Shown here in pieces: positions 10,913 through 21,559 of a stretch of DNA of 64,000 nucleotides. The stretch covers positions 39,124 to 103,123 of the forward strand of contig NZ_RHQM01000016.1 in NCBI RefSeq assembly GCF_003935375.1. Direction: 5' to 3'. How positions within the stretch are numbered: position 1 is the first letter of the stretch; each line of letters opens with the position of its first letter. Made by a program: the position numbers and the translations under genes. The notes beneath the pieces were generated by a model. It was not told where the DNA came from and searched no databases. It saw only the letters and a list, made by a program, of their open reading frames with translations. Source of the DNA: Stutzerimonas xanthomarina (lineage in GTDB: Bacteria > Pseudomonadota > Gammaproteobacteria > Pseudomonadales > Pseudomonadaceae).

Positions 10913-11848
10913 ATGGACCGTTTCGATGCGATGCAGGCCTTCGTTCGCGTGGTGGAGACCGGCAGCTTCACCAAGGCCGCCGAGACCCTGCGCATCAGCA
11001 AGACCAGCGTCACCCAGCAGGTCCAGCAACTCGAGGCGCGCCTTCGCGTCAGGCTGCTCAACCGCACCACGCGCAAGGTCAACGTGACCGCCGACGGTGC
11101 CGCCTATTACGAGCGTGCCCTGCGGCTGCTGGCGGATCTGGACGACGCCGAAACCAGCCTGTCCGCCGCTGCGGCAGTACCGCGAGGACGCTTGCGCGTG
11201 GACGTCCCCAGCCCACTGGCGCGGATGATCCTGATTCCGGCATTGCCGGCCTTTTATGCGAAGTATCCGGACATCCAGCTGGACATGGGTGTCAGCGACC
11301 GGCGGGTGGACCTGATCGGGGAGAACGTGGACTGCGTCGTGCGTGGTGGCGAGATCACCGACCAGTCACTGATCGCCCGCCACGTTGGCGACCTGCGCCT
11401 GGGCGTCTATGCAGCACCGGACTATCTGGCGCGCGCCGGCGTGCCGACACATCCGAGCGAGCTGGAAAACAGCCACCACCGTGTCGTCGGCTTTCTCTGG
11501 GCACGCACCGGCAAACCGACGGCGTACGTCATGCAGCGACAGGACGAGCAGGTTCAGGTGCACGGCCGCTATGCGCTTGCCGTGGACGACGGCAATGCCT
11601 GTCTGGCCGCGGGGCTGGCCGGGCTGGGTGTGATCTGGCTGCCGGAGTACATGGTCAGAACGCACCTAGCCAACGGCGAGCTGTTGCCACTGCTGGAAGA
11701 CTGGCGGCTCGATGAAATGCCGCTGTACTTGGCGTTCCCGCCGAATCGACATGTTAGTGCCAAGCTGCGCGTGTTCATCGATTGGGTGATCGAACTGATG
11801 GCGCAGCATGCGCCCGTGCTCGACCGCCGACCAATAGCCGACCACTAG
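10913..11848 (+). CDS. LysR family transcriptional regulator
   Basis: A 311-residue regulator: winged helix-turn-helix at residues 1-60 (MDRFDAMQAFVRVVETGSF, typical of the CrgA/DmlR-like branch), then a two-lobed effector domain. Effector unknown. The divergent partner 131 bases away encodes the RidA-like protein, the most likely target by the usual LysR arrangement. Its stop codon overlaps the stop codon of convergent cobS, so there is no room for a terminator between them. Confidence 0.88.
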   Translation: MDRFDAMQAFVRVVETGSFTKAAETLRISKTSVTQQVQQLEARLRVRLLNRTTRKVNVTADGAAYYERALRLLADLDDAETSLSAAAAVPRGRLRVDVPSPLARMILIPALPAFYAKYPDIQLDMGVSDRRVDLIGENVDCVVRGGEITDQSLIARHVGDLRLGVYAAPDYLARAGVPTHPSELENSHHRVVGFLWARTGKPTAYVMQRQDEQVQVHGRYALAVDDGNACLAAGLAGLGVIWLPEYMVRTHLANGELLPLLEDWRLDEMPLYLAFPPNRHVSAKLRVFIDWVIELMAQHAPVLDRRPIADH

Positions 11849-12576
11849 AGCTGCAGCGCCAGCCCTACCAATACCGTGCACTCCACCAGCTCCAGCAGCG
11901 CGCCGGCGGTATCGCCGGTGGTGCCGCCAAGCCGGCGCAACATGGCGCGACGCGCCAGCATAAACGTCACCGCAGCCAACGACAGGGCGATCAGCCCGCT
12001 GCTGCCGAACAGCCAACAACCCACCGCGACCAGCGCCAGTACGCCCCTCGCCTCGCCATGCGGCAGATTCGCTGCCAGCGCATGACCAAGTCCGTTGGGC
12101 CGCACATACGGCGTCAAGAGAAACAACGCTGGCAGCGCGGCGCGACCAAGCACCGGCGCCAGCAACAGTGCGGAGTACTGTTGCGCCTGGAGCAACGCCA
12201 ACAGCGCGCTGAACTTGAGCAACAGCAGAAGCACCAGGACCACCACGGCGACCGGCCCGCTGCGCGGGTCCTTCATGATCTGCAGCGTTCGCTCGCGGTC
12301 GCCGAAGCCCCCCAGCCAGGCGTCGGCGCTGTCGGCCAGGCCATCGAGGTGCAGGCCGCCGGTCAGCGCAACCCAGAGGGTGAGGAGCAAGGCCGCCTGT
12401 AACAGCGGTGCAGCCCCATCCAGCACAAACGCGGCCAGACAGAGCAACGCGCCGAGCAACAGACCAACCACCGGGTAATACAGCAACGAACGCCCCTGCT
12501 GCTCGGGCTCCGGCATTGCCGGCAAGCGGATCGGCAGGCTGGTGAGAAATTGCAGGGCGATCAATAGCGGCAGCAT
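11845..12576 (-). CDS. cobS: Adenosylcobinamide-GDP ribazoletransferase (cobalamin synthase)
   Basis: Integral-membrane enzyme that joins adenosylcobinamide-GDP to alpha-ribazole (phosphate), the last assembly step of adenosylcobalamin. The 243-residue protein is strongly hydrophobic with several membrane segments and carries the family motif GGLHLDGLADSADAW, whose aspartates bind metal. Called cobV in the P. denitrificans scheme. Last gene of the 13-gene riboswitch operon; nine bases follow the cobC stop. Confidence 0.93.
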   Translation of the reverse strand: MLPLLIALQFLTSLPIRLPAMPEPEQQGRSLLYYPVVGLLLGALLCLAAFVLDGAAPLLQAALLLTLWVALTGGLHLDGLADSADAWLGGFGDRERTLQIMKDPRSGPVAVVVLVLLLLLKFSALLALLQAQQYSALLLAPVLGRAALPALFLLTPYVRPNGLGHALAANLPHGEARGVLALVAVGCWLFGSSGLIALSLAAVTFMLARRAMLRRLGGTTGDTAGALLELVECTVLVGLALQL

Positions 12577-12585
12577 CGGCAGGTC

Positions 12586-13164
12586 CTATACCTTGACGGC
12601 GGCCGGTTCGCCCGCCGGAGAAGCGTTGAGCGGCAGCAACTCACCGTGGGCCACGACCACATCCAGCAACCGCTCCCTTGGCAAGCCCCGCGCACGCGCT
12701 AGCAGCAGGCGCATCACGCCGGCATGACAGATGACCAACAGCCGCTGGCCGGCAAAGCGCTGCCCAAGGCAGTCGATGGCAGCCAGCACGCGCGCCTCGA
12801 ACTGCGCCAGCGGCTCACCGCCAGACGGCGTAAAACCATAGGGATCGGCCCAGAACAGGCCGAGCGCCTCGGCGCTGTGCTGCATCAGATCGGCGGCGCT
12901 ACGGCCTTCCCAGTCGCCAAAATGCAGCTCGCGCAAGTCCGGCTCCAGCTGCAGCGGCAGGCCGTGCTGTGCGGCCAGCTCCCGCGCGAAGGCGGCACAG
13001 CGTTGCAGCGGCGAGCTGACCAGCACGTCCCAGGGACCGGCGCCAGCAACCGCATCGCGCATCTGCTGCCAGCCCCGCTCAGTCAGCGCATCATTGAGGC
13101 TGCCGCGAAAGCCACCGCCCTGCTCGGTCTCGCCATGGCGCAGCAGATCGATGCTCGTGATCAT
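12586..13164 (-). CDS. cobC: Alpha-ribazole phosphatase (histidine phosphatase family)
   Basis: Removes phosphate from alpha-ribazole phosphate or adenosylcobalamin phosphate. The 192-residue protein has the phosphohistidine motif LLRHGETE near the N-terminus and the second conserved His in VICHAGVMR. The ATG at 13164 overlaps the cobT stop (ATGA). Other members of this broad family are phosphoglycerate mutases; the position between cobT and cobS supports the B12 role. Confidence 0.88.
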   Translation of the reverse strand: MITSIDLLRHGETEQGGGFRGSLNDALTERGWQQMRDAVAGAGPWDVLVSSPLQRCAAFARELAAQHGLPLQLEPDLRELHFGDWEGRSAADLMQHSAEALGLFWADPYGFTPSGGEPLAQFEARVLAAIDCLGQRFAGQRLLVICHAGVMRLLLARARGLPRERLLDVVVAHGELLPLNASPAGEPAAVKV

Positions 13165-14210
13165 GCCTGGCGGTCCGAAACTGCGGCTTCGGCGAACGTC
13201 GCCATGTCGTTGTGCAGCGCGCAGGCCTGCTGCAACAAGGGCACGGCCAATGCCGCACCACTGCCTTCCCCCAGACGCAAGCCGAGATCGAGCAGCGGCA
13301 CGGCGCCAAGTGCTTCCAGCACCGCCAGATGGCCGGGCTCGGCAGAGCGATGGGCGAAGATCAACCAAGGTCGACAGGCCGGATTCAGCCGCACCGCACA
13401 GAGCGCGGCAGCGCTGCAGATAAAGCCGTCGACCAGTACCGCAATGCCCAGCTGCGCGCAGCGCAGATAGGCACCCGCCAGCGCCGCGATCTCGAAACCA
13501 CCCAGTCGGCGCAGGGCTTCAAGCGGCGCGACACAATGCTCGGCGTGCAGCCGAACCGCGTCCTGGATCACCTGAACCTTGTGTCGAACACCGGCCAGAT
13601 CGAGCCCGGTGCCCGGCCCGACCAGCGTCAACGGCGAGCGCGGTAGCAGCACAGCAGCCAAGGCGCTGGCGCTGGTGGTGTTGCCGATGCCCATTTCGCC
13701 ACCGATGAACAGCTGGGCAGAGCCTTGCGCGGCACGCTGCGCGCTGTCGCGTCCGGCTGCCAGGGCCAGACGCATTTGCTCGTCACTCATCGCCGCTTCG
13801 CGAGCCAGGTTGGCCGTGCCGGGGCCGAGTCGCAAATGGCTCACGCCATCCAGCTGTAGCGGTTCCACCGTGCCCAGGTCGATCACCTCCAGCGGCGCGC
13901 CCAGGCCCTTCGACAACACGCTCAGTGCAGCCCCGCCGCCGACGAAATTGCGCAGCATTTGCCCGGTCACTAACTGCGGATAAGCCGAAACACCCTCTTC
14001 CACCACGCCGTGATCGCCGGCGAACACGCTGACATGCAGGCGCTCGACCTGCGGCCGCTCGCTGCCCTGCATGGCTGCCAGCGACACCGCCAGGGCTTCG
14101 AGCTGGCCGAGCGCACCACGTGGCTTGGTCAACTGGTCCTGGCGCGCCAATGCCTGGGCGCGCACGGATTCATCCAGCATGTGACATGGCTCGTTCCACC
14201 AATCGTGCAT
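13161..14210 (-). CDS. cobT: Nicotinate-nucleotide:dimethylbenzimidazole phosphoribosyltransferase
   Basis: Makes alpha-ribazole phosphate from dimethylbenzimidazole and nicotinate mononucleotide. A 349-residue protein beginning MHDWWNEPC, with [27 protein letters not shown] and the acidic AHRSAEPGH segment near the catalytic Glu. It receives the DMB made by BluB, encoded in the same operon. ATG at 14210; the stop overlaps the start of cobC. Named cobU in the P. denitrificans nomenclature, so the symbol should be read with the function. Confidence 0.93.
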   Translation of the reverse strand: MHDWWNEPCHMLDESVRAQALARQDQLTKPRGALGQLEALAVSLAAMQGSERPQVERLHVSVFAGDHGVVEEGVSAYPQLVTGQMLRNFVGGGAALSVLSKGLGAPLEVIDLGTVEPLQLDGVSHLRLGPGTANLAREAAMSDEQMRLALAAGRDSAQRAAQGSAQLFIGGEMGIGNTTSASALAAVLLPRSPLTLVGPGTGLDLAGVRHKVQVIQDAVRLHAEHCVAPLEALRRLGGFEIAALAGAYLRCAQLGIAVLVDGFICSAAALCAVRLNPACRPWLIFAHRSAEPGHLAVLEALGAVPLLDLGLRLGEGSGAALAVPLLQQACALHNDMATFAEAAVSDRQA

Positions 14211-14224
14211 CAATGCGCTTCCTT

Positions 14225-14743
14225 TCAATGTACGTCCTTCAATGTCATGGGCAGCCCGGCGACCATAAAGGTCACCCGCTGCGCCCGTTCCGCCACGGCC
14301 TGGTGTAGCCAGCCGGCCTCGTCCACATAGCGACGGGTCAGCTCGCCCAGCGGCACCACGCCGAGGCCGGTCTCGTTGCTGACCAGCAGGATCCGCCCCG
14401 GCAACCCGTCCAGGCATTCGAGCAGGGCATCACGTTCCTCGGCGAGGCGCGCCGCGTCGTCCAGCATCAGCAGGTTGGTGAGCCAGAGGGTCAGGCAGTC
14501 GACCAGCAGGCAGCGATTCGCGGCAGCCTGCTCGCGCAGCACCCGCACCAGTTGCAGGGGTTCTTCGACCAGTGTCCAGTGCGCCGGGCGCCGCTCACGG
14601 TGATGGGCGATGCGCTCGGTCATCTCGCCGTCCAGCGGCTGGCTGGTGGCGATATAGGTAACCGCCAGGCCGCTATCGGCAGCCAGACGCTCGGCAAAGC
14701 GGCTCTTGCCCGAGCGGGCGCCGCCAAGAATCAGTTCCAGCAT
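14225..14743 (-). CDS. cobU: Adenosylcobinamide kinase / adenosylcobinamide-phosphate guanylyltransferase
   Basis: Bifunctional enzyme that phosphorylates adenosylcobinamide and adds GMP, ready for CobS. The 172-residue protein starts with the P-loop GGARSGKS at residues 7-14 and contains HHRERRP around residue 47, where the guanylylated His of the family sits. It lies two bases after cobQ and 14 bases before cobT. Equivalent to cobP in the P. denitrificans scheme. Confidence 0.93.
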   Translation of the reverse strand: MLELILGGARSGKSRFAERLAADSGLAVTYIATSQPLDGEMTERIAHHRERRPAHWTLVEEPLQLVRVLREQAAANRCLLVDCLTLWLTNLLMLDDAARLAEERDALLECLDGLPGRILLVSNETGLGVVPLGELTRRYVDEAGWLHQAVAERAQRVTFMVAGLPMTLKDVH

Positions 14744-14745
14744 GC

Positions 14746-16203
14746 TCAGTCTTCCAGCCCGCAGAGCGCGCGTAACCGCGCGGTATCCAGATGTGTCTCG
14801 ACCAAGTCGGCGAGGCGCTCGATGTCGCGCTCGCGCAGCGCGTGGTAGTCGACAGTTTCCACCGCATCGAGGCCTGCCCAGCGCAGCAGCGCAGCACAGA
14901 CCTCGGGCCCCTCGAACAGGCCGTGCAGATAGGTGCCGAGCACCTGCCCGTCGGCGCTGATGGCGCCATCGCAGCGGCCGTCGTCGAGCTGCACCGCTGG
15001 CTGCTCGAGCGCCGGGCCGCTGCTGACGCCGGCATGAATCTCGTAGCCGCTGACCGGCACGCCGCCCGGCAGCAACCGGCCGGTGACGTTACGCAGCTGC
15101 TTGTCTGCCTCAAGAACCGTGTCGATATCCAGCAGCCCAAGCGCCTCGCTCTCCCCCGCCGGACCTTCCAGCCCGAGCGGATCAACAATGCGCGTGCCGA
15201 GCATCTGCAGGCCGCCACAGATGCCCAGCAATTTGCCGCCGTAGCGCAGGTGCTTCTGGATTGCTGCTTCCCAGCCGTTGGCGCGCAGCCAGGTGAGGTC
15301 GGCGCGCACGCTTTTCGAGCCGGGCAGGATGATCAGATCGGCAGGCGGCACCGGCTGCCCGGGACCGACGAACTGCAGGTCGACCTGCGGGTGCAGGCGC
15401 AACGGGTCGAAGTCGGTGTGATTGCTGATGCGTGGCAGCACCGGCACCACCACCTTCAGCGCGTCGCCGGCCTTGCCGGACTGGCGCACGTCGATGGCAT
15501 CCTCCGCTTCCAGATGGAAATCCATCAGGTACGGCAGCACGCCCAGTACCGGCTTGCCGGTGCGTTGCTCCAGCCAGTCGAGACCCGGCTGCAAGAGCGC
15601 GATGTCGCCACGAAAACGGTTGATGACGAAGCCCTGAACCCGCGCCTGCTCGCTTTCCGAGAGCAACGCCAGGGTGCCGACCAGATGGGCGAACACCCCA
15701 CCCTTGTCGATATCGGCGATCAGGATCACCGGGCAATCCACCGCCTCGGCGAAGCCCATGTTGGCGATATCGCCGGCGCGCAAATTGATCTCCGCAGGCG
15801 AACCGGCGCCCTCGACCATCACCACGCGATAAGCCGCGGACAGCCGCTGGTGCGAGTCGAGCACCGCCTGCATCGCCACGCGCTTGTAGTCATGGTAGGC
15901 GGCGGCATCCATGCTGGTCACCGCGCGGCCGTGGATGATCACCTGGGCGCCGATGTCGCTGTTGGGCTTCAAGAGCACCGGGTTCATGTCGGTGTGCGGC
16001 GCGAGGTTCGCCGCCTGCGCCTGCACCGCCTGAGCCCTGCCGATTTCGCCGCCATCTGCAGTCACCGCGCTGTTGAGCGCCATGTTCTGCGGCTTGAACG
16101 GCACGACGGCAACCCCCTGGCGTGCCAACCAGCGGCACAGCGCCGTCACCAGCGTGCTCTTGCCGGCGTCGGAGGTGGTGCCCTGCACCATCAGCGTCGT
16201 CAT
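14746..16203 (-). CDS. cobQ: Adenosylcobyric acid synthase (glutamine-hydrolysing)
   Basis: Amidates four side chains of adenosylcobyrinate diamide. A 485-residue protein with an N-terminal dethiobiotin-synthetase-like ATPase domain ([11 protein letters not shown]) and a C-terminal class I-like glutaminase domain with the nucleophile Cys in [10 protein letters not shown] and the His in [11 protein letters not shown] at 16203; its ATGA overlaps the stop of cobD. A longer open frame to 16251 lacks family support. Confidence 0.93.
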   Translation of the reverse strand: MTTLMVQGTTSDAGKSTLVTALCRWLARQGVAVVPFKPQNMALNSAVTADGGEIGRAQAVQAQAANLAPHTDMNPVLLKPNSDIGAQVIIHGRAVTSMDAAAYHDYKRVAMQAVLDSHQRLSAAYRVVMVEGAGSPAEINLRAGDIANMGFAEAVDCPVILIADIDKGGVFAHLVGTLALLSESEQARVQGFVINRFRGDIALLQPGLDWLEQRTGKPVLGVLPYLMDFHLEAEDAIDVRQSGKAGDALKVVVPVLPRISNHTDFDPLRLHPQVDLQFVGPGQPVPPADLIILPGSKSVRADLTWLRANGWEAAIQKHLRYGGKLLGICGGLQMLGTRIVDPLGLEGPAGESEALGLLDIDTVLEADKQLRNVTGRLLPGGVPVSGYEIHAGVSSGPALEQPAVQLDDGRCDGAISADGQVLGTYLHGLFEGPEVCAALLRWAGLDAVETVDYHALRERDIERLADLVETHLDTARLRALCGLED

Positions 16204-17189
16204 GGATGTTGCTCCCTGAAAAATTGCAGAGCCTGATCCAGTCGCGCCCAACCAATATCGGTCGGCAGGCCGAAACGCACGCTGGAAGGCTGAGCGAAAA
16301 ACCGCGTGAGAATGCCGCGACGGGCGAGAAAGTCATGCAGCAGAGCAGCGTCGTCGCTGACCCACCACTGGAACAGTGCGCAGCCGCCCAGCGGCGCAAG
16401 GCCATGGCGGCGTAGCAGATCGGTCAGACGCTGGCCGTCGCAGTGCAGGCATTCGCGCTGGCGCTGCTGAGCAGACTGATCAGCCAGCAGCACTGCGCCC
16501 AGCTGCCGCGTCGGGCCATTCACCGTCCAGGGGCCGAGCAGCCTGGCGAGCGAACGCAGCAGGCCAGTGTGGGCAAGTACGAAACCCAGTCTCGCGCCGG
16601 CCAGGCCAAAGAATTTGCCGAACGAGCGCAGCACGATCAGTCCGGGCAGGTGGCTGTGCTCGGCCAGACTATGCTGCGGCGTGCAGTCCATGAACGCCTC
16701 GTCCACCACCAACCAGCCGCCATAGGCCGCCAGCTCACTGCGCCATTCCAGCAGGCGCTGCGGCGCGATCAGCTGGCCGGTGGGATTGTTCGGGTTGACC
16801 ACCACCAGCACGTCGAGCTGATCCAGTGCACGCGGCACGCTGGCATCGCAGAGCTCGACGACACGGTGGCCGGCGCGACGCCAGGCCTCGGCGTGCTCGG
16901 CATAACAGGGAGAGATGATGCCGACCCGCGCCGAACCGCGCAGCCGTGGCAACGCCTGGATGGCGCTCTGCGAACCGGCCACGGGCAATACCGCACGCGC
17001 GCCGTAATAGTCCCGGGCCGCAGTTTCCAGACCATCATCGGTTTCCGGCAGGCGCGCCCAGGCGCTACTGGAAATGCTCGGCAACGGCGGATGGTACGGT
17101 GCTAGGCCGGTGGATAGATCGAGCCAATCCGATAGCGGGATGGCATAACGCTGTGCGGCTGCTCGTAGACGTCCGCCGTGCTCAAGCAT
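16200..17189 (-). CDS. cobD: L-threonine-O-3-phosphate decarboxylase
   Basis: PLP enzyme producing (R)-1-amino-2-propanol phosphate, the linker attached by CbiB. The 329-residue protein is a class I aminotransferase-fold enzyme with [16 protein letters not shown] and the PLP Lys in [13 protein letters not shown] at 17189 lies inside the end of cbiB (8-base overlap). It is called cobC in the P. denitrificans naming. Its place between cbiB and cobQ fits the linker role better than a histidinol-phosphate aminotransferase. Confidence 0.92.
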   Translation of the reverse strand: MLEHGGRLRAAAQRYAIPLSDWLDLSTGLAPYHPPLPSISSSAWARLPETDDGLETAARDYYGARAVLPVAGSQSAIQALPRLRGSARVGIISPCYAEHAEAWRRAGHRVVELCDASVPRALDQLDVLVVVNPNNPTGQLIAPQRLLEWRSELAAYGGWLVVDEAFMDCTPQHSLAEHSHLPGLIVLRSFGKFFGLAGARLGFVLAHTGLLRSLARLLGPWTVNGPTRQLGAVLLADQSAQQRQRECLHCDGQRLTDLLRRHGLAPLGGCALFQWWVSDDAALLHDFLARRGILTRFFAQPSSVRFGLPTDIGWARLDQALQFFREQHP

Positions 17190-18093
17190 GCAGCCAGCCC
17201 CCGAACAGCAAAGCCAGCAGCCAGACGCCGACGCCACCCCAGACCAGGTCGAGGGCATGCTCGATATGACGCGCTTGCGCTGGCTTGCCACGACCCAGCT
17301 CGGGACGCGCATGAACTTCACCGTGATAAATAGCGGAGCCGCCCAACACCACACCCAGCGCCCCAGCTCCAGAAGCCATTACTGGCCCGGCATTGGGGCT
17401 GTCCCAGAGTGGGGCCTGGGTGCGCCAGCAGCGCAATGCGCGGCGAGTTCTGCCGAGCAGCGCATAGGTCAGGGCGACCAGCCGGGCCGGCACATAGTTG
17501 AGCACATCGTCGATGCGCGCCGCGGCCCAGCCGAAGCGCTCGAAGCGCGCATTGCGATAGCCCCACATGGCGTCCAGCGTATTGCTCAGGCGGTACAGCA
17601 CCACACCCGGCGCACCGGCGACGATAAACCAGAACAGCGCGGCGAACACCGCATCGCTGCCGTTCTCCAGCACCGACTCGGTGGCCGCACGGGCCACGCC
17701 CTCCTCGTCCAGCTGCGTGGTGTCGCGGCTGACGATCCAACCGACGCGGCGGCGTGCCTCCGGCAGATCATGCCGCCACAGCGCGTGCGCCACCGGCAGT
17801 GCATGCTCGCCCAGACTTCGCAGGCCCAGGGCCAGATAGAGCAGAACGATCTCCACCAGCCAGCCGACGGTCGGTAACAGGCTGAGCAGCCAGGCCAGCA
17901 AGGTCAGCGGTAGCACCGCCAGGCACCAGGCGGTCACCCCGTGGCTGCGCCAGCCGCGCGCCGCAGATCCGTTGAAATGCTGCTCCAGGCGATCGGCCAG
18001 GCGACCGAAGGCTACCAGTGGATGTGCCCGCTTCGGCTCGCCGAGCAACGCATCCAGCAGCAGCGCCGCGCTAACGGTGAGGAACAGACTCAC
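17182..18093 (-). CDS. cbiB: Adenosylcobinamide-phosphate synthase
   Basis: Membrane protein that couples aminopropanol phosphate to adenosylcobyric acid. The 303-residue protein is hydrophobic with about four to five membrane segments and the family motifs [18 protein letters not shown] and [11 protein letters not shown]. The start is a GTG at 18093 that overlaps the stop of the BtuF-like gene (GAGTGAGTC); an in-frame ATG that would give the expected N-terminus is absent. Called cobD in some Pseudomonas annotations. Confidence 0.92.
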   Translation of the reverse strand: MSLFLTVSAALLLDALLGEPKRAHPLVAFGRLADRLEQHFNGSAARGWRSHGVTAWCLAVLPLTLLAWLLSLLPTVGWLVEIVLLYLALGLRSLGEHALPVAHALWRHDLPEARRRVGWIVSRDTTQLDEEGVARAATESVLENGSDAVFAALFWFIVAGAPGVVLYRLSNTLDAMWGYRNARFERFGWAAARIDDVLNYVPARLVALTYALLGRTRRALRCWRTQAPLWDSPNAGPVMASGAGALGVVLGGSAIYHGEVHARPELGRGKPAQARHIEHALDLVWGGVGVWLLALLFGGWLHA

Positions 18094-18890
18094 TCGGCAC
18101 CCTGCGCGCAGGCGCTGATCAGCGCATGCAGCTGGCGTACGCCGTCGGTCAGCACCGCCGGGCCGGGGTTGAGAATGTCCGGCGACTTGATCTCGTGCAG
18201 CTGGCCCGTGCGCACCGCCGGAATCGCCTGCCAGCCAGGCCGTGCAGCCACCTGTTCCGGGCGAAAACGGCGGCCGCACCAGGAGCCGACGATCAGCTCC
18301 GGCGCGCGGCGCACCACTTCCTGCGGGTCGTCGATGATGCGTTGCTTGGCGCGCTTGAACGATGCCAGCTCGGCGAAGCAGTCCGCGCCACCAGCCAGTT
18401 CGATCAGCTCGCTGACCCAGGCGATGCCCGAAATCAGCGGCTCGTTCCATTCCTCGAAATACACCCGCGGCCGGCGCGGCAAGACAGCGGCGCTGGCGCG
18501 GATGGCATCCAGCCCCGCCTGCAGCTCACCGATCAGCGCTCGCGCGCGCTCGCCAGCGTGCACCAGCGCACCGAGGGTCTCGATCATGCGCAGGATGCCG
18601 GCGATATCGCGCTGGTTGAACAGGTGCACTTCCAGCCCTTCGCGCGCCAGCTCGGCGAGCATGTCGCCCTGCAGGTCGCTGTAGCCGAGCACCAGGTCCG
18701 GCTCGAGGGCGAGAATCTGCTCATGCTTGACGCTGGTGAAGCCGCTGACCTTGGGCTTTTCCTTGCGCGCCTGCGGCGGGCGCACGGTGAAGCCGGAGAT
18801 GCCGACGATGCGCGCCTGCTCGCCCAGCAGGTAAAGCGTTTCGCAGGTCTCGGTGGACAGGCAGACGATGCGCTGCGGCCTCTTGCTCAT
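18090..18890 (-). CDS. BtuF-like cobalamin-binding protein lacking a signal peptide
   Basis: A 266-residue member of the periplasmic B12/siderophore-binding superfamily (starts [19 protein letters not shown]; contains [13 protein letters not shown] and [11 protein letters not shown]). No signal peptide or lipobox is visible: the N-terminus goes straight into the first beta strand, and the ATG at 18890 is fixed by its overlap with the bluB stop. Either export is by another route or it binds corrinoids in the cytosol. No btuC/btuD permease genes accompany it, unlike a normal B12 importer. Confidence 0.82.
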   Translation of the reverse strand: MSKRPQRIVCLSTETCETLYLLGEQARIVGISGFTVRPPQARKEKPKVSGFTSVKHEQILALEPDLVLGYSDLQGDMLAELAREGLEVHLFNQRDIAGILRMIETLGALVHAGERARALIGELQAGLDAIRASAAVLPRRPRVYFEEWNEPLISGIAWVSELIELAGGADCFAELASFKRAKQRIIDDPQEVVRRAPELIVGSWCGRRFRPEQVAARPGWQAIPAVRTGQLHEIKSPDILNPGPAVLTDGVRQLHALISACAQGAE

Positions 18891-19534
18891 TTCGCCTCCC
18901 AGGCATTCTCGAAAACCAGTTCGTGCAGCGGTCGCGGCGTGGTCCAGCCTTCCAGTGCCAGCATCGGTGCCGGGTAGAACTCCTGCACCGGCCCGAGGCA
19001 GAGGATCGCCACCGGCTTGGCACCATCCGGCATGCCGAGCAAGGCAGCCAGCGCGTCGGGATCGAACAGTGACACCCAGCCCATCCCCAGGCCTTCCGCT
19101 CGTGCCGCGAGCCAGAGATTCTGGATCGCGCAGGCCAGCGAAGCGAGGTCCATCTCCGGCAGCGTGCGGCGGCCGAAGATATGTTGCTCGCGGCCATCCA
19201 TCAACGCGGCGACCAGCAGCTCGGCGCAATCCTCGATGCCCTCGACCTTGAGCCGCATGAACTCGGCGGAACGCTCGCCGAGCGCCTGAGCGGTGCGCTG
19301 GCGCTCCTCACCGACCAGATCGGCGATGGCCGTGCGCAACTCGGCGCGGGTGATGCGGACAAAGCGCCACGGCTGCATCAGGCCAACGCTGGGTGCCTGG
19401 TGTGCCGCGATGAGCAGCCTCGACAGCAGCTCCGGTGCCACCTCGCCGCCGGCGAAATGACGCATGTCGCGACGCTCGCCGATGGCGCGATAGACCGCTG
19501 CGCGCTCCTGCGGGCTGAACGCATGCGCGCTCAT
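18887..19534 (-). CDS. bluB: 5,6-dimethylbenzimidazole synthase
   Basis: Oxygen-dependent flavin destructase that converts reduced FMN to 5,6-dimethylbenzimidazole, the lower ligand of B12. The 215-residue nitroreductase-fold protein has RRDMRHFAGG, HQAPSVGLMQPWRF and GLGMGWVSLFDP, the features that distinguish BluB from ordinary nitroreductases. Overlaps cobB upstream and the BtuF-like gene downstream by four bases each. Its presence shows aerobic DMB synthesis. Confidence 0.93.
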   Translation of the reverse strand: MSAHAFSPQERAAVYRAIGERRDMRHFAGGEVAPELLSRLLIAAHQAPSVGLMQPWRFVRITRAELRTAIADLVGEERQRTAQALGERSAEFMRLKVEGIEDCAELLVAALMDGREQHIFGRRTLPEMDLASLACAIQNLWLAARAEGLGMGWVSLFDPDALAALLGMPDGAKPVAILCLGPVQEFYPAPMLALEGWTTPRPLHELVFENAWEAK

Positions 19535-20823
19535 GGCCGGAACAGCGCCGCAGCGGCTGCCGGATCGGACGGCAGGTACAGGTGGATATAGGACGCCGTC
19601 AGCCGCCCCCGGCGGTAGACCGCTTCGGCTGTGCGCTTGTAGTTCGGACACTCGCCGCGAGCCAGCGGCTCGAGTGGCGACTCCAGTGCCGAATGATGGA
19701 AGGTGTGCCCGCGCAGCCGCCCTTCCGGCAGCTCCACTTCCTGCAGCGCCAGGGCGGTCAGGCGCTTGTGCATGCGCGCCTCGCCGGGCAGCAGGCCGAG
19801 CATCTGCGCGCGCTCGTCGCCACGGTCGGTCAGCCCGTCGAGCAGGTAGAGCATGCCGCCGCACTCGGCGAGGATCGGCTTGCCCGACTCATGATGCGCA
19901 CGGATCGCCTCGGCCATTGGCCCATTGCGCGACAACGCGCGCAGATGCAGCTCGGGATAGCCGCCGGGCAGGTACAGGCTGTCCACGGCCGGCAAGCGGG
20001 CGAAGCGCAGCGGCGAGAAAAACAGCAACTCGGCACCCAACGCCTGCAGCAGGTCGAGATTGGCCTGGTAGAGAAAGGCAAAGGCCGCATCGCGTGCAAC
20101 GCCGATGCGAACCCCCGCCAGCAGCGGTTCGAGCAGCGCACTGGCCGGCGCGGCGAAAGTGACCGGGGCAGGCAACTCCGTGTCCGCACTGAGTGCCAGA
20201 GCATCGGCGGCGGCATCCAGACGGGCGTCCAGATCAGCCAGCTCCTCGGCTTGTACTAGCCCCAGGTGCCGGCTGGGCAGCTCTACCTCGACGCTGCGCG
20301 GCAGGGCGCCGTACCAGCGGATCGACTCTGGCAGGCTGTCGCGCAGAATCTCGCCATGCCGGGCGCTGCCGACCCGATTGGCCAGCACGCCATCGAACGG
20401 CAGGTCCGGCTGGAAGCTGCTCAGCCCGTGCGCCATGGCGCCGAAGGTCTGCGCCATGGCCGAGCCATCGATGACCGCCAGCACCGGCACGCCGAAGCGC
20501 CGCGCCAGATCAGCCGCCGAGGGCGAACCATCGAACAGGCCCATCACCCCTTCGATCAGGATCAGGTCGGCCTCGCCCGCCGCTTCCCAGAGCAGGCGTC
20601 GCGACTCCTCTTCGCCGACCATCCACAGGTCGAGCTGATAGACCGGCTTGCCGCTGGCACGCGCGAGGATCATCGGATCGAGGAAGTCCGGCCCGCATTT
20701 GAACACCCGCACGCGCTTGCCCTGCCGCGCATGCAGCCGCGCCAGAGCGGCAGTGACGGTGGTCTTGCCCTGGCCGGAAGCAGGTGCGGCGATCAACAGT
20801 GCCGGGCAGTTTCTACTAGTCAT
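19531..20823 (-). CDS. cobB: Cobyrinate a,c-diamide synthase
   Basis: ATP- and glutamine-dependent amidation of the a and c side chains of the (hydrogeno)cobyrinate ring. The 430-residue protein has an N-terminal ATPase domain (APASGQGKTT) and a C-terminal glutaminase domain with the Cys in ILAECGGMLYL. Homologous to CbiA. Note that the sirtuin gene at 28.1 kb is also called cobB in enterobacteria and is unrelated. A 124-base gap with an inverted repeat separates it from cobO; otherwise it is contiguous with the operon. Confidence 0.93.
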   Translation of the reverse strand: MTSRNCPALLIAAPASGQGKTTVTAALARLHARQGKRVRVFKCGPDFLDPMILARASGKPVYQLDLWMVGEEESRRLLWEAAGEADLILIEGVMGLFDGSPSAADLARRFGVPVLAVIDGSAMAQTFGAMAHGLSSFQPDLPFDGVLANRVGSARHGEILRDSLPESIRWYGALPRSVEVELPSRHLGLVQAEELADLDARLDAAADALALSADTELPAPVTFAAPASALLEPLLAGVRIGVARDAAFAFLYQANLDLLQALGAELLFFSPLRFARLPAVDSLYLPGGYPELHLRALSRNGPMAEAIRAHHESGKPILAECGGMLYLLDGLTDRGDERAQMLGLLPGEARMHKRLTALALQEVELPEGRLRGHTFHHSALESPLEPLARGECPNYKRTAEAVYRRGRLTASYIHLYLPSDPAAAAALFRP

Positions 20824-20845
20824 CGCGGCCTCTCATCAGCATCGC

Positions 20846-20913
20846 AGGGTGGATGACGCTTCACCCATCCACCGACCACGCCGATGGTGGAGGAAACAGA
20901 CGTCATCCACCCT
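20846..20913. repeat. Inverted-repeat intergenic element (family A)
   Basis: Arms AGGGTGGATGACG (20846-20858) and CGTCATCCACCCT (20901-20913) are perfectly complementary over 13 bases; a nested GGTGGATG/CATCCACC hairpin lies at 20848-20873. The element fills most of the cobO-cobB gap. A related core (GGTGGA...GCTTC...TCCACC) recurs at 34658-34683, so it looks like a dispersed pseudomonad hairpin repeat. Confidence 0.6.
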
Positions 20914-20947
20914 ATGCAACGGTCCGTGAATGCTTTGAGCGCCGGCA

Positions 20948-21559
20948 TCAAAATTCGACGCCTTTTTGCGCCTTAACGCCGGCCTTGAACGCATGCTTGA
21001 CCAACGCCATCTCGGTGACGGTGTCCGCCGCCTCGACCAGACCCGGCGGGGCGCCGCGGCCGGTGACCACCACGTGCTGCAGCAGCGGCCGCGACTCGAT
21101 GTCGGCGAGCACCGGCGCCAGCTCCAGGTAGCCGTACTTCAGGGCGATGTTCAGTTCGTCGAGCACCACCAGGCCGATCTCGGGATCGGCCAGCAACTCG
21201 GCCGCCACCGCCCAGGCCTCGCGGGCCTTGGCGATGTCGCGCTGGCGATCCTGGGTTTCCCAGGTGAAGCCCTCACCCATGACGTGGTAGCGCACCTCGT
21301 CTGGAAAGCGCCGGAAGAACGCCTCCTCGCCGGTGCTGGCCGCGCCCTTGATGAACTGCACCACGCCGACCTTGATGCCATGGCCGAGGGCACGCGCGAC
21401 CATGCCGAAGGCGGAACTGCTCTTGCCCTTGCCATTACCGGTGTGCACCAGCAGCAGGCCGTACTCGTCCTGCGCCTCGGCAATCTTCTCGTCGATCAGC
21501 GCCTTCTTGCGCTGCATGCGTGCCTTGTGGCGATCGTCGCGTTCGCTGGACTCGCTCAT
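20948..21559 (-). CDS. cobO: Cob(I)yrinate a,c-diamide adenosyltransferase
   Basis: Transfers the 5'-deoxyadenosyl group of ATP to cob(I)alamin or cobyrinate diamide. A 203-residue protein of the CobO/BtuR type with the P-loop GNGKGKSSSAFG and the family segment VVLDELNIALKYGYL. The N-terminal helix is charged (SSERDDRHKARMQRKK). The ATG overlaps the stop of the upstream membrane-protein gene. Confidence 0.94.
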   Translation of the reverse strand: MSESSERDDRHKARMQRKKALIDEKIAEAQDEYGLLLVHTGNGKGKSSSAFGMVARALGHGIKVGVVQFIKGAASTGEEAFFRRFPDEVRYHVMGEGFTWETQDRQRDIAKAREAWAVAAELLADPEIGLVVLDELNIALKYGYLELAPVLADIESRPLLQHVVVTGRGAPPGLVEAADTVTEMALVKHAFKAGVKAQKGVEF

